Source: Alphaproteobacteria bacterium (GTDB lineage Bacteria; Pseudomonadota; Alphaproteobacteria; Micropepsales; Micropepsaceae). From it: a stretch of DNA of 5,684 bases. The notes under the pieces were generated by a model, which saw nothing but the letters and a program-made list of their open reading frames with translations, ran no database searches and had not been told where the DNA came from. Positions within the stretch are counted from its first letter, which is position 1. Every line of letters starts with the position of its first letter. Below are positions 4,758 to 5,684 of this stretch, one piece after another. The DNA is taken from the NCBI GenBank assembly GCA_025935155.1, contig JAICVV010000150.1, forward strand, positions 1 to 5,684. Reading direction: 5' to 3'. A program made the position numbers and the translations under genes.

Positions 4758-5684
4758 ATGGCTCTCGAACGCGAAGTGAAAATCGTCCGCACCTTCAACG
4801 CGCCGCTGTCTCTCGTTTGGGCGGCGTGGACAGAGCCTGCGCACATCGCGCAATGGTGGGGACCGCGCGGTTTCAGCAATCCCATGTGCGAATGGGACGC
4901 GCGGCCGGGTGGGCGCATTCACATCGTGATGCGGGCTGCGCCCGAGATCGCGAAGATGATCGGGCGCGCCGACCACCCGATGACAGGCGAGTTCACAGAG
5001 GTTGTTCCGACCGAACGCCTCGCCTTCGTGAGTACAGCGCTGGATGAGAGTGGCAAGCCCTTGCTGGAGGCGTTGACTACGGTCCGCCTCGCCGAGCGCA
5101 ATGGCAAAACGGAAATGGTCCTGCACGCGCAAGCCAAAGGCTTCGTCGCCATTGCCGAGCAGATGCTGCAGGGCATGGAAGCCGGCTGGACGCAAAGCAT
5201 CGACAAGCTGGAAGAGCACGTTACCGCGGCTTCGGACACGCCCGAGTTCACGGTCACACGCACCTTCAAGGCCTCACGCGAAGCGGTGTGGAAAGCGCAT
5301 TCGGAGCTGGACCGCCTCTCCAAATGGTGGGGGCCGCAAGGCTTCGAGTGGATCGGCGGCACGCTCGATTTCCGCGCGGGCGGGATGTTTCACTACGGCA
5401 TGCGCGCGCCCAACGGCGCCGAGATGTGGGGCAAGTTCGCCTATCGCGATATCGCGGCGCCGGAACGCATCGTCTTCGTCAATTCATTTTCGGATCGCGA
5501 TGGCAATACTGTGCGCGCGCCCTTCGCGGAGGACTTTCCGCTGGAGATCCTGAACGTGCTGACACTCACGGAGCTGCACGGCACGACCACGCTGACCTTG
5601 CGCGGTTCGCCGCTTAACGCCAGCGAGGCCGAGAAAAAGCGATACGCGGCCATGAAGCCGTCGATGAACGCAGGCTTCAACGCC
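4758..5684 (+). CDS. Tandem two-domain SRPBCC / AHSA1 protein, 3' end missing
   Basis: The frame is open from ATG 4758 to the right edge, 309 codons, with no stop in the window. It holds two AHSA1-like domains in one chain. Domain 1 (about residues 4-154) has VRTFNAPLSLVWAAW, QWWGPRGFSN (32-41), RPGG (49-52), PMTGEFTEVVPTERLAF (74-90) and GMEAGWTQSIDKLEEHV (139-155). After a linker of about ten residues, domain 2 (from about 163) has VTRTFKASREAVWKAH, KWWGPQGFEW (189-198), RAGG (206-209), APERIVF (234-240) and the final-helix start MKPSMNAGFNA (299-309). Homologues normally continue with about 15-20 more residues, so little is missing. The two domains match two different AHSA1 subtypes, each usually about 150 residues and often separate genes, so this looks like a gene fusion. 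Both keep the WWGP signature that the two upstream copies have lost. It is the last visible gene of the operon. The ligand is unknown. Confidence 0.93.
   Translation, partial: MALEREVKIVRTFNAPLSLVWAAWTEPAHIAQWWGPRGFSNPMCEWDARPGGRIHIVMRAAPEIAKMIGRADHPMTGEFTEVVPTERLAFVSTALDESGKPLLEALTTVRLAERNGKTEMVLHAQAKGFVAIAEQMLQGMEAGWTQSIDKLEEHVTAASDTPEFTVTRTFKASREAVWKAHSELDRLSKWWGPQGFEWIGGTLDFRAGGMFHYGMRAPNGAEMWGKFAYRDIAAPERIVFVNSFSDRDGNTVRAPFAEDFPLEILNVLTLTELHGTTTLTLRGSPLNASEAEKKRYAAMKPSMNAGFNA

Noticed and set aside
1..5684. CRISPR array, tRNA or rRNA gene, insertion sequence, attachment site or prophage
   Set aside because: I saw no regularly spaced repeats, cloverleaf-like segments, transposase motifs or terminal inverted repeats.

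Overview
The window is GC-rich and tightly packed, and looks like chromosomal DNA of an alphaproteobacterium. Three things point that way. The leftward dnaE product is of the alphaproteobacterial DnaE1 type. A GTTC-N7-GTTC element, the LexA (SOS) box form used by alphaproteobacteria, lies in the central intergenic region. The ArsR/AHSA1-domain operon is of a kind common in Rhizobiales- and Caulobacter-like genomes. I cannot name genus or species.

Left part (1-3135, minus strand): the first 1045 codons of the replicative DNA polymerase III alpha subunit gene, dnaE. It runs off the left edge and lacks about the last 100-130 residues. The very long plus-strand frame opposite it is a GC-driven shadow.

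Centre (3136-3454): a divergent control region. It contains an easily missed minus-strand gene for a 32-residue single-membrane-span peptide (3215-3313), with a good ribosome binding site. A perfect alphaproteobacterial LexA box (3333-3347) lies just upstream of it. The arrangement of SOS box, tiny inner-membrane peptide and dnaE resembles the Caulobacter SOS-induced division inhibitor SidA. I propose a SidA-like checkpoint peptide; this is inference. The same region holds a 23-bp inverted repeat (3376-3398) and two directly abutting 16-bp palindromes (3422-3453), which end one base before the next gene's start codon and look like operators for its ArsR-family product.

Right part (3455-5684, plus strand): a compact operon. 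An ArsR-family repressor without the classical metal-binding cysteine motif is followed by three AHSA1/SRPBCC-fold genes. The first two are single-domain paralogues joined by overlapping start/stop codons. The third is a tandem two-domain protein cut by the right edge. The operon therefore encodes four ligand-binding-type domains under one probably autoregulated repressor. The ligand is unknown.

The two halves are probably independent units sharing an intergenic region: an SOS/replication unit leftward and a small-molecule-response unit rightward.
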